DNA from: an uncultured Pelagibacteraceae bacterium
Lineage (GTDB): Bacteria; Pseudomonadota; Alphaproteobacteria; Pelagibacterales; Pelagibacteraceae
DNA: 64,000 nt
Assembly: GCA_902573235.1 (NCBI GenBank)
Contig: CACGIZ010000001.1
Span: 62,001 to 126,000 of the forward strand
Direction of reading: 5' to 3'
Part shown: positions 40,094-51,322 of the stretch, piece by piece
Position numbering within the stretch: the stretch's first letter is position 1
How the letters are laid out: each line of letters starts with the position of its first letter
Notes under the pieces: generated by a model
Told to the model about the DNA's origin: nothing
The model's database searches: none
Seen by the model: only the letters and a program-made list of their open reading frames with translations
Program-made: the position numbers and the translations under genes

Positions 40094-42279
40094 AAAAAAT
40101 AATTTATAGATCTGTATTTTCTTCATTAATCCTTGCTTTTATATTTATAGTTTATTTGTCAATATTTGGCATTGAAACTGCAAAATTTAATGCTCAAATT
40201 GAAAATAAATTAAAAACAATAAATAAAGATTTTGCAATTCAATTAAATCAAATAAAATTAGTTTTAGACCCATTTAAATTTCAATTAAACGCTAAGACTT
40301 TAGGACCAAAATTAAAATATAAAAATAAAAGTATTGATTTAGAAAATATTCAAACAAAAATTTCTTTAAGGTCATTACTTGAAGATCAATTTTCTCTAGA
40401 AAACTTAATTATTTCAACAAAATCTCTCGATATAAAAAATTTAGTTTCAATTGCTCGATCTATTAATACAAATACTGAATTATTTATTTTAGAAAATTTT
40501 ATAAAAAAAGGTTATTTAATTGCTGATTTGAATTTAAACTTTGATGAAAAAGGAAACTTAAAAGATGATTTTATAATTACTGGTTTAGTCAAAGACACTA
40601 AAATAGAAGTATTTAAGAAATATAAAATTGATAATTTAGATTTGATTTTTGATATGAATAATCAAAATTTAAATTTACAGGATATTAAACTATCATTGAA
40701 TGACTTAGAATTTTTATCTGAAAAAATAAATATATCTAAAAAAGAAAAAAATAAGTTTGAATTTCAAGGCCAGTTAGAAAATAAGAAAATTACTCTTAAC
40801 AACGAGAGTATTGATGATTTTTTTGAATTAAAATTTTTAGAAAATAAGGTTCAAGAATTGACTTTTAGCTCAAAAAATTATTTTTCTTTTTTTTTAGATC
40901 AAAAATTTAGAATTGAAAAATATGATATAAGATCAGAAATTGATATTGATAAATTTTTGGTTTCTAACAGCCTTTTTTTAAAAAATCTTTTCCCTGAAAT
41001 TAAAAAAAATTTTTTATTCACTAATCATGAACTTAAAGTTAATTTTCAAAAAAATAATTTCAATGTAACAGGTTCAGGTGATGTATTATTCCAAAAACAA
41101 AAAGATAATATTAAATATACGGTAGATAAAAAAAACAATGTCTATCATTTTGATACTCTTTTAAAAATAAAAGATAATCCATTTAATTTGAATTTTTTAG
41201 GTTTTGAAAAAAAAAAAAATACAGAATTGTCTATAAAAGTTAAAGGAAATAAGAAGCTTAAAGAAAAGACAAAATTCAACTCTATTCTTATGGAGGAAGA
41301 AGATAATAAAATTGAAATTCAAAATCTTATTTTGAGTAAAAATTTCAAAATTATTGACTTAAATAAAGCTAATTTTCATTTTGTAGATAAAAAATCTCAA
41401 CTTAATAAGTTTAATTTATATAAAAAAAATAACGAATATTTTTTAGAGGGACCTAATTTGAATGCTAATGATATAATTGAAAATCTTATCAATGACTCTG
41501 AAAATCCAAAAATTTTAGAAAATGAATTTAAAGTTTATTTAAAATTAGATAAGATTTTATTCGATGAAAATCATAATCTTAAAAATTTTAAAGGAAATTT
41601 ATTTATCAAAGATCAACAAATTATAGACGGAAGTTTATCTGGTTTGTTTTCTAAAAATAAAAAATTTGTGTATACTGTAAAATCTTTTAATAATGAGATA
41701 ATTACAACACTTTTCGTGGATCGAGCAGAGTCTTTAGTTGATAGGTATAAATTTATTAAAGGTTTTAAGGGTGGTGAACTTGATTTTTATTCATCAAAAA
41801 ATGCCAAAGAGTCTTTTTCAAAAATAAAAATTTATAATTTTAAATTAAAAGAACTTCCAGCTCTAACAAAGCTTCTAACACTTGCATCTTTACAAGGTAT
41901 TGCTGATTTGCTTTCAGGAGAAGGAATAGGATTTAATGAATTTGAAATGAGTTTTAAAAATAAAAAAGATGTTATGATTATTGAGGAAATTTATGCAATT
42001 GGACCAGCTATATCAATTTTAATGGATGGTTATATTGAAAAAAATAAGTTAATCAGTCTACGCGGTACACTTGTTCCGGCTACTACAATAAATAAAGCGA
42101 TAGGCAATATACCAATTTTGGGAAAAATACTTGTCGGTTCTAAAACAGGTGAGGGTGTATTTGGAGTAAGTTTTAAAATAAAAGGACCTCCTAAAAACTT
42201 AGAGACAACTGTAAATCCTATTAAAACATTAACACCTAGATTTATTACAAGAACTTTAGAAAAAATAAAAAAAAATTAA
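40090..42279 (+). CDS. AsmA/YhdP (DUF3971)-like membrane protein
   Basis: N-terminal TM; ALTKLLTLASLQGIADLLSGEGIGFNEFEMSF; C-terminal TTVNPIKTLTPRFITR. Confidence 0.75.
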   Translation: MKKIIYRSVFSSLILAFIFIVYLSIFGIETAKFNAQIENKLKTINKDFAIQLNQIKLVLDPFKFQLNAKTLGPKLKYKNKSIDLENIQTKISLRSLLEDQFSLENLIISTKSLDIKNLVSIARSINTNTELFILENFIKKGYLIADLNLNFDEKGNLKDDFIITGLVKDTKIEVFKKYKIDNLDLIFDMNNQNLNLQDIKLSLNDLEFLSEKINISKKEKNKFEFQGQLENKKITLNNESIDDFFELKFLENKVQELTFSSKNYFSFFLDQKFRIEKYDIRSEIDIDKFLVSNSLFLKNLFPEIKKNFLFTNHELKVNFQKNNFNVTGSGDVLFQKQKDNIKYTVDKKNNVYHFDTLLKIKDNPFNLNFLGFEKKKNTELSIKVKGNKKLKEKTKFNSILMEEEDNKIEIQNLILSKNFKIIDLNKANFHFVDKKSQLNKFNLYKKNNEYFLEGPNLNANDIIENLINDSENPKILENEFKVYLKLDKILFDENHNLKNFKGNLFIKDQQIIDGSLSGLFSKNKKFVYTVKSFNNEIITTLFVDRAESLVDRYKFIKGFKGGELDFYSSKNAKESFSKIKIYNFKLKELPALTKLLTLASLQGIADLLSGEGIGFNEFEMSFKNKKDVMIIEEIYAIGPAISILMDGYIEKNKLISLRGTLVPATTINKAIGNIPILGKILVGSKTGEGVFGVSFKIKGPPKNLETTVNPIKTLTPRFITRTLEKIKKN

Positions 42280-43505
42280 ATAATTTGAATTTTTATGTGT
42301 CTTTTTTTTCCAACAGATAGTTTCAAATAATCTTTATTAAGTAATTTATCATTCAAAGAATATTTTTCATCAGATATCATTATGTCATTTATCTTAATTG
42401 CGTTTCCCTTGATTAATCTTCTTATTTCACTTTTAGAACTTTCTAATTTTGATAAAACCACTAAATCAATTATATTTAATTTTTTTTCAAATTCTTTTTT
42501 TTTAATTTTGATTGATGGCAGGCTAGATCCAAGTGTATTACCTGAAAAAGCCTCTTTTGCAGCTCGTTCTGAGTCAATTGCTGATTTTTTGCCATGAAGC
42601 ATTGTAGTAGACTCATTAGCTAATAATATTTTTAATTCATTGATATTTTTATTTTGTAAGTTGTTAATTTCATCAATCTCTAAATCTGTGAAAATTTTTA
42701 AAAATTTAATAACATCTCTATCATCGATGTTTCTCCAAAATTGCCAATACTCATATGCTGATAAAGATTTTTTATCTAACCAAATTGCTCCTTTTTCAGT
42801 TTTACCCATTTTAGCACCAGACGCTAATGTAATCAGAGGTGTTGTTAATCCATATGCCTGTTTATTTGAATATCTTTTAATTAACTCTACACCATTAACT
42901 ATATTTCCCCATTGATCAGATCCTCCTATTTGAAGCAAACAATCTTTTTTTTTGTTTAATTCTAAAAAATCGTACGCTTGTAAGATCATATAATTAAATT
43001 CCATATAGCTTAATGACTGTTCTCTCTCTAATCTTGTTTTAACACTATCAAAACTCAACATTTTATTTATTGTAAAATGCTTTCCAATTTCTCTTAAAAA
43101 TTTTATATAATTAAGATCCTTTAACCAAGAATAATTGTTTACAAAAATAGGTTTAGTTTTTGGATTTTTGGTATCAAGATAATTCTTTAATATTTTCTCA
43201 ATATTTTTTATATTTTTTTCAATATCTCTTTCACTTAATATAGTTCTTGTTTTATCTTTTCCAGAGGGGTCACCAACTCTAGTAGTACCACCACCTAATA
43301 GAACTATAGGTCTATGTCCATGTTTTTGTAAAAGTCTTAAACACATTATTTGAAGCAGACTTCCTACGTGTAAGCTTTCTGCTGTGCAATCAAATCCTAT
43401 ATAACCTTTGATTTTCTGTTTATCTAATAATTCAGAAAGATCGTTCTCATTTGTACATTGATAGAAGAAGCCTCTATCTTTAAATTCTTTTAAAAATTTA
43501 TTCAT
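42276..43505 (-). CDS. tyrS: Tyrosyl-tRNA synthetase
   Basis: YIGFDCTAESLHVGSLLQI, GGGTTRVGDPSGKD, LQIGGSDQWGNI, C-terminal S4-like domain. Confidence 0.96.
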   Translation of the reverse strand: MNKFLKEFKDRGFFYQCTNENDLSELLDKQKIKGYIGFDCTAESLHVGSLLQIMCLRLLQKHGHRPIVLLGGGTTRVGDPSGKDKTRTILSERDIEKNIKNIEKILKNYLDTKNPKTKPIFVNNYSWLKDLNYIKFLREIGKHFTINKMLSFDSVKTRLEREQSLSYMEFNYMILQAYDFLELNKKKDCLLQIGGSDQWGNIVNGVELIKRYSNKQAYGLTTPLITLASGAKMGKTEKGAIWLDKKSLSAYEYWQFWRNIDDRDVIKFLKIFTDLEIDEINNLQNKNINELKILLANESTTMLHGKKSAIDSERAAKEAFSGNTLGSSLPSIKIKKKEFEKKLNIIDLVVLSKLESSKSEIRRLIKGNAIKINDIMISDEKYSLNDKLLNKDYLKLSVGKKRHIKIQII

Positions 43506-43552
43506 AAGCTTATAATTCTACAATATACAAATTTTATTAAAAAAAAATAATA

Positions 43553-44698
43553 ATGGGAAAGATATATACAGCTATTGGTTTGATGAGCGGTACGTCTATG
43601 GATGGTGTAGATTTATCAGTTATTCGATCTGATGGAGAATATGAATATACTCATATTTTAGATAAATATTTTGAATATGACGAAAAATTGCATAAAAAGT
43701 TAGTGAATTTAAGGGGTCAAATTTTTACCCAAAAGGATTTAATTAAATTTTCAGAGGAATTAAAAATACTTGAGCGGGAAATTACAATTTTTCATATTAA
43801 AATCGTAAAAGAAATTGAGACGAAATATAGAGATAAAATAGATTTAGTTGGCTTTCATGGGCAAACAATTTTTCATGACTCTGATAACAAAACATCAAAA
43901 CAATTAGGAGATGGGAATTTGTTATCTCAATTGACTAGAAAAACTGTAGTTTATGATTTTAGGCAAAATGATTTAAATCATGGAGGTCAAGGTGCACCAT
44001 TAACTCCAATTTTTCACAACTTAATATCTAACAAAATTTATAATGAAAATAAGAGAGAATGTCCTAATTTTTTAAATATAGGTGGAATATCTAATATTAC
44101 AAATACAATTAAAAATGAGGAACTTTTAAAAAAAAATATTGAAGCATTTGATATTGGACCTGGTAATTGTTTAATAGATGAATGGATCAGAAAAAATACT
44201 AATAAAAAATTTGATGAAAATGGCTCAGTTGGAAAGTCAGGAAAGGTTAATCAAATTATATTAAATCAAACAATAGAAAACTTTAATTCTATTTCTTATA
44301 ACAAGTCCTTAGATATTAAAGACTTTGATATTTCTTTTGTAAGAGGACTTAGTCTAGAGGATGGTTGTGCGACTATAACAAATTTTACAGCTTATTTAAT
44401 TTCTGAGGGTATTAAATATTCTAAGAATAAGAATGAATATACTTCAAGTAAATATTTAGTTTGTGGTGGGGGTCGAAAAAATGTTCATTTGATCGAGTCT
44501 ATTAAAGAATATTTAAGTGATAATCATCAGATAAGTATAGATCTGATTGATCAATTTAATTATGATGGAGATTTTATAGAGTCCCAAGCTTTTGGATATT
44601 TAGCAATAAGATCTTTTTTAAAACTTCCAATTTCTTTTCCATCAACTACAGGATGTGATATACCTGTAAGTGGAGGCATTATTGCTAAAAATTTTTAA
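43553..44698 (+). CDS. anmK: Anhydro-N-acetylmuramic acid kinase
   Basis: GLMSGTSMDGVDLSV, GFHGQTIFH, NIGGISNIT, GPGNCLID. Confidence 0.94.
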   Translation: MGKIYTAIGLMSGTSMDGVDLSVIRSDGEYEYTHILDKYFEYDEKLHKKLVNLRGQIFTQKDLIKFSEELKILEREITIFHIKIVKEIETKYRDKIDLVGFHGQTIFHDSDNKTSKQLGDGNLLSQLTRKTVVYDFRQNDLNHGGQGAPLTPIFHNLISNKIYNENKRECPNFLNIGGISNITNTIKNEELLKKNIEAFDIGPGNCLIDEWIRKNTNKKFDENGSVGKSGKVNQIILNQTIENFNSISYNKSLDIKDFDISFVRGLSLEDGCATITNFTAYLISEGIKYSKNKNEYTSSKYLVCGGGRKNVHLIESIKEYLSDNHQISIDLIDQFNYDGDFIESQAFGYLAIRSFLKLPISFPSTTGCDIPVSGGIIAKNF

Positions 44699-45355
44699 TT
44701 AATAAAGTGCAGTTTCTTTTTTAATATATTTATTTAGATTCTTAATTAAATTGTCTTCACTTTTTGAAAAAAAATGATTCGCATCAGGAACAACCTGAAA
44801 TTCTACCTTAATACCTTTTTGCGAACTTAATCTCTTATCAAGCTCGTTTATATACTCTGATGGAACTAGTTCATCTTTTTTTCCATAAATTACAATACCA
44901 GATGTAGGACATGGTGATAGAAATGAAAAATCATAAACATTAGGCTGAGGAGATATAGCTACAAATCTATTTATTTCTGGTCTTCTCATCAAGAGTTGCA
45001 TCGCTATTAATGATCCAAATGAAAAACCAGAAACCCAACATTGAGAGTTATCAAAGTTTTCTCTTTCTAACCAATCTAAAGCAGCCGCTGCATCAGCGAG
45101 TTCGCCTTGGCCATTATCAAATTCACCATCGCTTTTACCTACTCCTCTAAAGTTTACTCTACAAACTGAGAAATCATTCTCCTTAAAAGTATTAAATGTT
45201 TCAACAACAACTTTATTATTCATAGTTCCACCATACTGTGGATGAGGTTGTAAAACTAATGCAATAGGAGAAGTATTTTTTTTACTTTTGTAATATTTTG
45301 CTTCCAGTCTTCCTGCTGGACCAGGTATGAAAATTTCTAAAACTTTATTATCCAT
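44699..45355 (-). CDS. Alpha/beta hydrolase
   Basis: HPQYGGTMNNKVV, VNFRGVGKSDGEFDNGQGE, WVSGFSFGS, DANHFF. Confidence 0.88.
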   Translation of the reverse strand: MDNKVLEIFIPGPAGRLEAKYYKSKKNTSPIALVLQPHPQYGGTMNNKVVVETFNTFKENDFSVCRVNFRGVGKSDGEFDNGQGELADAAAALDWLERENFDNSQCWVSGFSFGSLIAMQLLMRRPEINRFVAISPQPNVYDFSFLSPCPTSGIVIYGKKDELVPSEYINELDKRLSSQKGIKVEFQVVPDANHFFSKSEDNLIKNLNKYIKKETALY

Positions 45356-45438
45356 TTTTGGTATTGATTATTATTCTCAAAAAAAAATTAGGTTTATCAC
45401 AACTGAGTGACAAAATGTTAGCTTTTTTTTCACTGTAG

Positions 45439-45463
45439 ATACTTGACTATTTTAGTCAGGTTT
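45439..45463. promoter_or_regulatory. IscR type-1-like operator upstream of iscR-suf
   Basis: ATACTTGACTATTTTAGTCAGGTTT; perfect dyad TGACTA-TTT-TAGTCA at 45444..45458. Confidence 0.85.
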
Positions 45464-45490
45464 ATATATACCCAATAAAATAAAGAGTTT

Positions 45491-45916
45491 ATGAAATTAA
45501 CTTCTAAAGGCAGATATGCGGTAATGGCTTTAGCGGACCTGGCTAGATTTGATAATATTCATCCAGTTTCTCTAAGAGACATCTCTCTAAGACAAGGCAT
45601 TTCTTTGGATTATTTAGAGCAAATTTTTTCAAAATTGAGAAAAAAAGAAATAGTACAAAGTGTAAGAGGAACACAAGGTGGATATGTTTTAAATAAAAAA
45701 GCTAAAGAAATTAAATTAACAAATATTTTTGATGCTGTTGATGAAAAAGTAAAAACAGTTCAATGTAAAAAAGAATCTAAAAAAGGCTGCAATGGTAAAT
45801 CGGCAAAATGTTTAACTCATAATCTTTGGGATGAGTTAGAGAACCATATTAATAATTTTTTTGAGGAAAAAAGCCTGGATGATTTAGTTAAAAATAATAG
45901 CGAAAGACGGATATAA
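45491..45916 (+). CDS. iscR: Rrf2-family Fe-S regulator IscR
   Basis: [18 protein letters not shown]; Cys triplet [16 protein letters not shown]; precedes suf. Confidence 0.94.
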   Translation: MKLTSKGRYAVMALADLARFDNIHPVSLRDISLRQGISLDYLEQIFSKLRKKEIVQSVRGTQGGYVLNKKAKEIKLTNIFDAVDEKVKTVQCKKESKKGCNGKSAKCLTHNLWDELENHINNFFEEKSLDDLVKNNSERRI

Positions 45917-45917
45917 A

Positions 45918-47360
45918 ATGGATACTAGAGAAAAAGATATAGAAAATTTAAAAGATTACAAATATGGTTTTTCTACTGATATTGAAAATATTAAAGCACC
46001 TAAAGGTTTAAATGAAGAAGTTATAAAGTTTATTTCTAATATTAAAAAAGAGCCAAAATGGATGTTAGAATTCAGATTAAATGCTTTTCAAAGATTCAAA
46101 CAGTTAAAAGAGCCAAACTGGCAAAAACCAAAATATCCTAAAATAGATTATCAAGATTTGTATTATTATTCTGCACCAAAAAGCATGAAGGAAAAACCAA
46201 AAAGTCTTGATGAGCTTGATCCAAAGCTTTTAGAAACTTATAAAAAACTAGGTATCCCTTTACAAGAACAAGCAAGACTAAACGGAATAGCAGTAGATGC
46301 TGTGTTTGACTCTGTTTCTGTTGCAACAACCTTTAAAGAAGAATTAACTAAACAAGGAATAATTTTTTGTTCAATGTCTGAAGCCATTCAAAAACATCCA
46401 GATTTAGTAAAAAAATATCTTGGTACGGTAATACCAACTACAGATCATTTTTTTGCAACTTTAAATTCGGCAGTATTCACAGATGGTTCATTCGTTTACA
46501 TACCTGAGGGAGTAAGATGTCCAATGGAGCTTTCAACTTACTTTAGAATAAATGCGTCTGAGACAGGACAGTTCGAAAGAACACTCATTATAGCAGACAA
46601 AGGAAGTTATGTGAGTTATCTTGAAGGATGTACTGCACCAATGAGAGATGAAAATCAATTACATGCAGCTAACGTGGAATTAATTGCTTTAGATGATGCA
46701 GAAATAAAATATTCGACTGTTCAAAATTGGTACCCGGGAGATGAAAATGGTAAAGGTGGTATTTATAATTTTGTTACTAAAAGAGGATTATGTAAAGGAA
46801 AAAATTCTAAAATTTCATGGACACAAGTTGAAACAGGCTCAGCTATTACATGGAAATATCCAAGTTGTATTTTAAAAGGTGATAATTCAATAGGTGAATT
46901 TTACTCAATAGCTATAACAAACAATCATCAAAAAGCTGACACTGGAACTAAGATGATACACTTAGGAAAAAACACAAAAAGTAAAATTATCTCGAAAGGA
47001 ATAAGTGCAGGATTTTCAGATATGACTTATAGAGGTCTCGTTGATATTAATTCAAGAGCAAAAAACTCAAGTAATTACACTCAATGTGACTCTTTATTAA
47101 TGGGCAACAAATGTGGTGCGCATACAGTTCCATACATCAAAAATAAAAATTTTGATTCTAATATTGCTCATGAAGCAACAACATCAAAAATAAGTGAGGA
47201 ACAATTGCATTATTGTCAACAGAGAGGACTTAACCCTGAAGAGGCAGTAGGATTGATCGTAAATGGTTTTTGCAAAGAAGTTCTTCAACAGTTACCTATG
47301 GAGTTTGCCGTAGAGGCACAAAAACTAGTAGGCATAAGTTTAGAGGGGAGCGTTGGCTAA
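45918..47360 (+). CDS. sufB: Fe-S cluster assembly protein SufB
   Basis: [38 protein letters not shown]. Confidence 0.96.
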   Translation: MDTREKDIENLKDYKYGFSTDIENIKAPKGLNEEVIKFISNIKKEPKWMLEFRLNAFQRFKQLKEPNWQKPKYPKIDYQDLYYYSAPKSMKEKPKSLDELDPKLLETYKKLGIPLQEQARLNGIAVDAVFDSVSVATTFKEELTKQGIIFCSMSEAIQKHPDLVKKYLGTVIPTTDHFFATLNSAVFTDGSFVYIPEGVRCPMELSTYFRINASETGQFERTLIIADKGSYVSYLEGCTAPMRDENQLHAANVELIALDDAEIKYSTVQNWYPGDENGKGGIYNFVTKRGLCKGKNSKISWTQVETGSAITWKYPSCILKGDNSIGEFYSIAITNNHQKADTGTKMIHLGKNTKSKIISKGISAGFSDMTYRGLVDINSRAKNSSNYTQCDSLLMGNKCGAHTVPYIKNKNFDSNIAHEATTSKISEEQLHYCQQRGLNPEEAVGLIVNGFCKEVLQQLPMEFAVEAQKLVGISLEGSVG

Positions 47361-48094
47361 TGCTAAAAATTAATAATTTAAACGCAAATGTTGAAAACAA
47401 GTCAATTTTAAAAGGTTTTTCTTTAAATATAAATCCAGGAGAGGTGCATGCAATAATGGGCCCAAATGGATCAGGTAAAAGCACATTATCAAATATTTTG
47501 TCAGGTAAAAAAGGATATGAAATTTCAGGGGAAGTTTTATTTGAAAATAAAAATTTATTCGATTTAGAGACAGAGGAACGGGCACATAAAGGTATTTTTT
47601 TAGCATTTCAATATCCATTAGAAATCCCAGGTGTAAATACTAATATTTTTTTAAAGACTTCTTTAAATGCTATTAGAAAAGCTCGAGGGCAGAAAGAACT
47701 AGATGCTATTGAGTTTTTAAAACTCGTTAAAGATAAAGCAAAAGAGTTAAAATTTGATGAAGAAAAATTAAATAGACAACTTAATGTTGGTTTTTCTGGA
47801 GGTGAAAAAAAGAAAAATGAAATTTTACAAATGTCAATGTTAGCACCTAAATTATCAATATTAGACGAAACAGACTCAGGTTTAGATATTGACGCTCTTA
47901 AAATTGTAGCAGATGGAGTAAACACTCTACGAAATAAAGAAAATTCTTTTTTAATAATTACTCATTATCAAAGACTATTAGATTATATCAAACCAGACTT
48001 TGTTCATGTTTTAATGAATGGAAAAATAATAAAGTCTGGTGGTCCAGAGCTTGCAATAGAGTTAGAAAAAAAAGGATATGAAAGTTTTAATTAA
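47360..48094 (+). CDS. sufC: Fe-S assembly ATPase SufC (true start TAATG at 47360; ORF track start 47270 overlaps sufB)
   Basis: [50 protein letters not shown]. Confidence 0.96.
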   Translation: MLKINNLNANVENKSILKGFSLNINPGEVHAIMGPNGSGKSTLSNILSGKKGYEISGEVLFENKNLFDLETEERAHKGIFLAFQYPLEIPGVNTNIFLKTSLNAIRKARGQKELDAIEFLKLVKDKAKELKFDEEKLNRQLNVGFSGGEKKKNEILQMSMLAPKLSILDETDSGLDIDALKIVADGVNTLRNKENSFLIITHYQRLLDYIKPDFVHVLMNGKIIKSGGPELAIELEKKGYESFN

Positions 48095-49342
48095 ATGAAA
48101 GAACAATTAAAAATAGATTTTGAAAAAATATTAAAGATATCTAATTTCTCAGAAAAAGATATTAAGTTTAAAAAAGATCAATTAGATAAATTTATTGAAA
48201 ATGGCTTTCCAGGGAAAAGACACGAAAATTGGAAATTTTTAGATCTTAATCAAATCATAAATAAGAATATTGAGAATATAAGTTTTTTCAATGATTATTC
48301 TACGACAAATAAAATTGATACATCAATTTATATTGATGGTTTAGAGCACAATAAAATTATTTTTATTAATGGGAGAATAGAAAAAATAGAATTCAGTTAT
48401 GAGGATAAAAATCAAATAGAAATATATGATGATATTAAATCTGAAGATAATTTTAGTGTAAAAAACTCTTTAATTAATTTAAATAATGCTTTTAGTAATA
48501 AATATTATAAGATTTTAGTAAAAAAAGGTTACTCAATAAAAAAACCTCTTATCATTTATCATTTAACCAATGAAAAAATGAAATCAAAGAATATTAATTT
48601 AAGGTTAGATTTCGAGCTTGAGGAAAACAGTTCATTAAAGTTGATAGATTTTTTTAACGACATTACCGATAAAAATTTTATGAATATTTTTTATAACTTT
48701 AAATTAAAAAATGATTCAATTTTAAAAAATTATAAGATCGATAAATCATTAAATCAAAATCTCAAATATTCATTTAATAATATTGATCAAGAAAAAAATA
48801 GTATTTCAGAAACTTTTATATTTTCAGCAGGTTCAAATTATTTTAAAAATGAAATTAATTGTAATCTTTCAGGTGAGTATTCATCAGCATTTATTAACGG
48901 TATTTTTTCATTAAAAAATAATCAACAACACGAAATCAGGTCAACAGTTAATCATTTAGTAGAAAACACCAAAAGTTTCCAATTAATCAAAAGCGTACTT
49001 GGAAAAAATTCCAAAGCTGCTTATCAAGGTAGAATACATGTGGATTCTAAGGCTCAAAAAACAGATGGTTATCAATTAAGTAAAGCGATACTATTAGATG
49101 AGACTTCAGAGTTTAATGCAAAACCTGAATTAGAAATATATGCTGATGATGTAAAGTGTTCACATGGTTCAGCCTCTGGAAGCCTTAATGAAGATTCGAT
49201 TTTTTATTTAATGTCCAGAGGTCTAAATTACAAACAATCGAAAGAACTTTTGATTAATGGCTTTATGTTGGATGTTGTTGAAAAAATTACAGACTCAGAA
49301 ATTAAAAATTTGATAAAAAATATGATTGGATTGAAAGAATGA
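48095..49342 (+). CDS. sufD: Fe-S cluster assembly protein SufD
   Basis: AAYQGRIHVDSKAQKTDGYQLSKAILLDE, CSHGSASGSLNEDSIFYLMSRGL. Confidence 0.95.
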   Translation: MKEQLKIDFEKILKISNFSEKDIKFKKDQLDKFIENGFPGKRHENWKFLDLNQIINKNIENISFFNDYSTTNKIDTSIYIDGLEHNKIIFINGRIEKIEFSYEDKNQIEIYDDIKSEDNFSVKNSLINLNNAFSNKYYKILVKKGYSIKKPLIIYHLTNEKMKSKNINLRLDFELEENSSLKLIDFFNDITDKNFMNIFYNFKLKNDSILKNYKIDKSLNQNLKYSFNNIDQEKNSISETFIFSAGSNYFKNEINCNLSGEYSSAFINGIFSLKNNQQHEIRSTVNHLVENTKSFQLIKSVLGKNSKAAYQGRIHVDSKAQKTDGYQLSKAILLDETSEFNAKPELEIYADDVKCSHGSASGSLNEDSIFYLMSRGLNYKQSKELLINGFMLDVVEKITDSEIKNLIKNMIGLKE

Positions 49343-50559
49343 ATATAGAAAATATTAAAAAAGAGTTCCCAATTTTTGATGAAAAAATTCAAAATAACGA
49401 TCTGGTTTATTTGGATAGTGCCAATTCTTCGCAAAAACCCAAAGCAGTTCTAGACAGGATTAATGACTTTTATTCTAAACAATTTTCTAACGTAGGAAGA
49501 AGTTTGCATTATTTGGCAGTAGCAGCGACTAATTTATATGAAAATACTAGATCTTCAGTCCAAAAATACATAAATGCCAAAGATAAAAATGAAATTGTAT
49601 TTACTAAAGGAGCTACAGAGGCTTTGAATTTAGTTGCAAACACCCTTGGACAATCAATTTTAGAACCAAATGATGAAGTTTTAATCACAGAATTAGAACA
49701 TCATTCAAATTATGTTCCTTGGCACTTTTTAAGAAAGTCTAAAAATATTAAAATAAAATTTGCTGAGATTAATGAAGATGGAGATATACCAATAGAAAAT
49801 ATCGAAAAAGAAATTACAGAAAGAACAAAAGTCATTGCCATTACCCACTTATCTAATGTAACTGGTGCTGTTTTGCCAATTAAAGAAATAACTCAATTAG
49901 CTCACTCAAAAGGAATTGTAGTTGTAGTTGATGGTTGTCAAGGAGGACCACATTTAAAATTAGATATGCAAGACTTAGATTGTGATTTTTACGCAATTTC
50001 ATGTCATAAGATGTATGGGCCGACAGGTCTCGGTGTCTTGTATGGAAAAAAGAAATGGCTTGAACAACTGCCACCATACCAAGGAGGTGGAGGAATGATC
50101 AATGAAGTTAAAAAAGATAGAATATCCTATGGCGATCTTCCAAATAAGTATGAAGCTGGAACAATGGCTACTGCTCAAGTGATTGCTTTTGATCAGTCAA
50201 TAAAATTTTTAGAAAGTATTGGTATTGAAAAAATTATAAAGCATGAAAAAGAATTAATAGAATATGGACAAGAAATTTTACAAAAAAACAATTCTGTTAA
50301 GTTAATTGGAAATCCTAAAAAACGTAGTGGAGTATTATCCTTCACAATTAAAGGTGTTCACCCACATGATATTGCAACTATTTTAGATGAAACTGGAGTC
50401 GCAATTAGAGCAGGCCATCATTGTTGTCAAATACTTCATGATAAATTAGGTATTCCTGCTAGCGCAAGAGCATCTTTAGGAGTTTATAATTCTAAAGATG
50501 ACTTGGATAAATTGAATGAAGGAATTAGTAATTGTAAAAAGATTTTTGATTTAAAATGA
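49339..50559 (+). CDS. sufS: Cysteine desulfurase SufS
   Basis: YLDSANSSQKP, FTKGATEALNLVA, SCHKMYGPTGLGVLYG, RAGHHCCQ. Confidence 0.96.
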   Translation: MNIENIKKEFPIFDEKIQNNDLVYLDSANSSQKPKAVLDRINDFYSKQFSNVGRSLHYLAVAATNLYENTRSSVQKYINAKDKNEIVFTKGATEALNLVANTLGQSILEPNDEVLITELEHHSNYVPWHFLRKSKNIKIKFAEINEDGDIPIENIEKEITERTKVIAITHLSNVTGAVLPIKEITQLAHSKGIVVVVDGCQGGPHLKLDMQDLDCDFYAISCHKMYGPTGLGVLYGKKKWLEQLPPYQGGGGMINEVKKDRISYGDLPNKYEAGTMATAQVIAFDQSIKFLESIGIEKIIKHEKELIEYGQEILQKNNSVKLIGNPKKRSGVLSFTIKGVHPHDIATILDETGVAIRAGHHCCQILHDKLGIPASARASLGVYNSKDDLDKLNEGISNCKKIFDLK

Positions 50560-51020
50560 ACTTAAAAGAATTATATCAAGAAATAATTTTGGAACATGGA
50601 AAAAATCCAAGAAATTTAGGTAAAACAGAAAATTTTAATAAAGATGCTAAAGGTAATAATCCATTATGTGGTGACAATGTACATGTATATTTAAAATTGA
50701 ATGATCAAAGAAAAGTTGAGGATATATCTTTTGAAGGAAGTGGTTGTGCAATATCAATGGCATCTGCATCTATAATGACAGATTTGATTAAAGGTAAAAG
50801 TGATAACGAGGCTAAAGAAATTATTGAGGATTTTTTAGGAATGATAAAAGAAAATCCTGAATTAAAAAATAAAATTTTAAAAGAAGATGATAAAACAAAG
50901 TTAATGTGTCTTTCAGGAGTAAAACAATATCCAATGAGAGTTAAGTGTGCCACTTTATCGTGGCATACATTAGTTTCAGCAATGGAAAATGATGGAAAGG
51001 AAGTGAGTACAGAGAATTAA
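50556..51020 (+). CDS. sufU: SufU/IscU-like scaffold
   Basis: HGKNPRNLG, NPLCGDNVHVYL, GSGCAISMASASIM, VKCATLSWHTL. Confidence 0.93.
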   Translation: MNLKELYQEIILEHGKNPRNLGKTENFNKDAKGNNPLCGDNVHVYLKLNDQRKVEDISFEGSGCAISMASASIMTDLIKGKSDNEAKEIIEDFLGMIKENPELKNKILKEDDKTKLMCLSGVKQYPMRVKCATLSWHTLVSAMENDGKEVSTEN

Positions 51021-51025
51021 TATTT

Positions 51026-51322
51026 ATGGAAGTTAAAGATAAAATAATCAGTGAAATTAGAAAAATTTATGATCCTGAATTACCAGTTAATATTTATGAA
51101 TTAGGTTTAATCTATGATATTAAAGTGAATGGTAGAAAAGCTGAAATAAAAATGACATTAACCACACCAAATTGCCCTGTCGCAGAAAGTTTACCTAAAG
51201 AGGTTAAAGAAGGAGCTATGCAAGTAGAAGAAATAGATGATGTTGATTTACAATTAGTTTGGGATCCTCCATGGACTAAAGATATGATGTCAGATGCAGC
51301 TAAATTGGAGTTAAATTTATAA
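51026..51322 (+). CDS. sufT: SufT/DUF59 (MIP18-like) protein
   Basis: IYDPELPVNIYELGLIYDI, TTPNCPVAESLP, VWDPPWTKDMMS. Confidence 0.92.
   Translation: MEVKDKIISEIRKIYDPELPVNIYELGLIYDIKVNGRKAEIKMTLTTPNCPVAESLPKEVKEGAMQVEEIDDVDLQLVWDPPWTKDMMSDAAKLELNL

Noticed and set aside
47270-47359. N-terminal extension of the sufC ORF ([30 protein letters not shown]...)
   Set aside because: Out-of-frame read of the sufB 3' end; SufC clearly starts at TAATG 47360.
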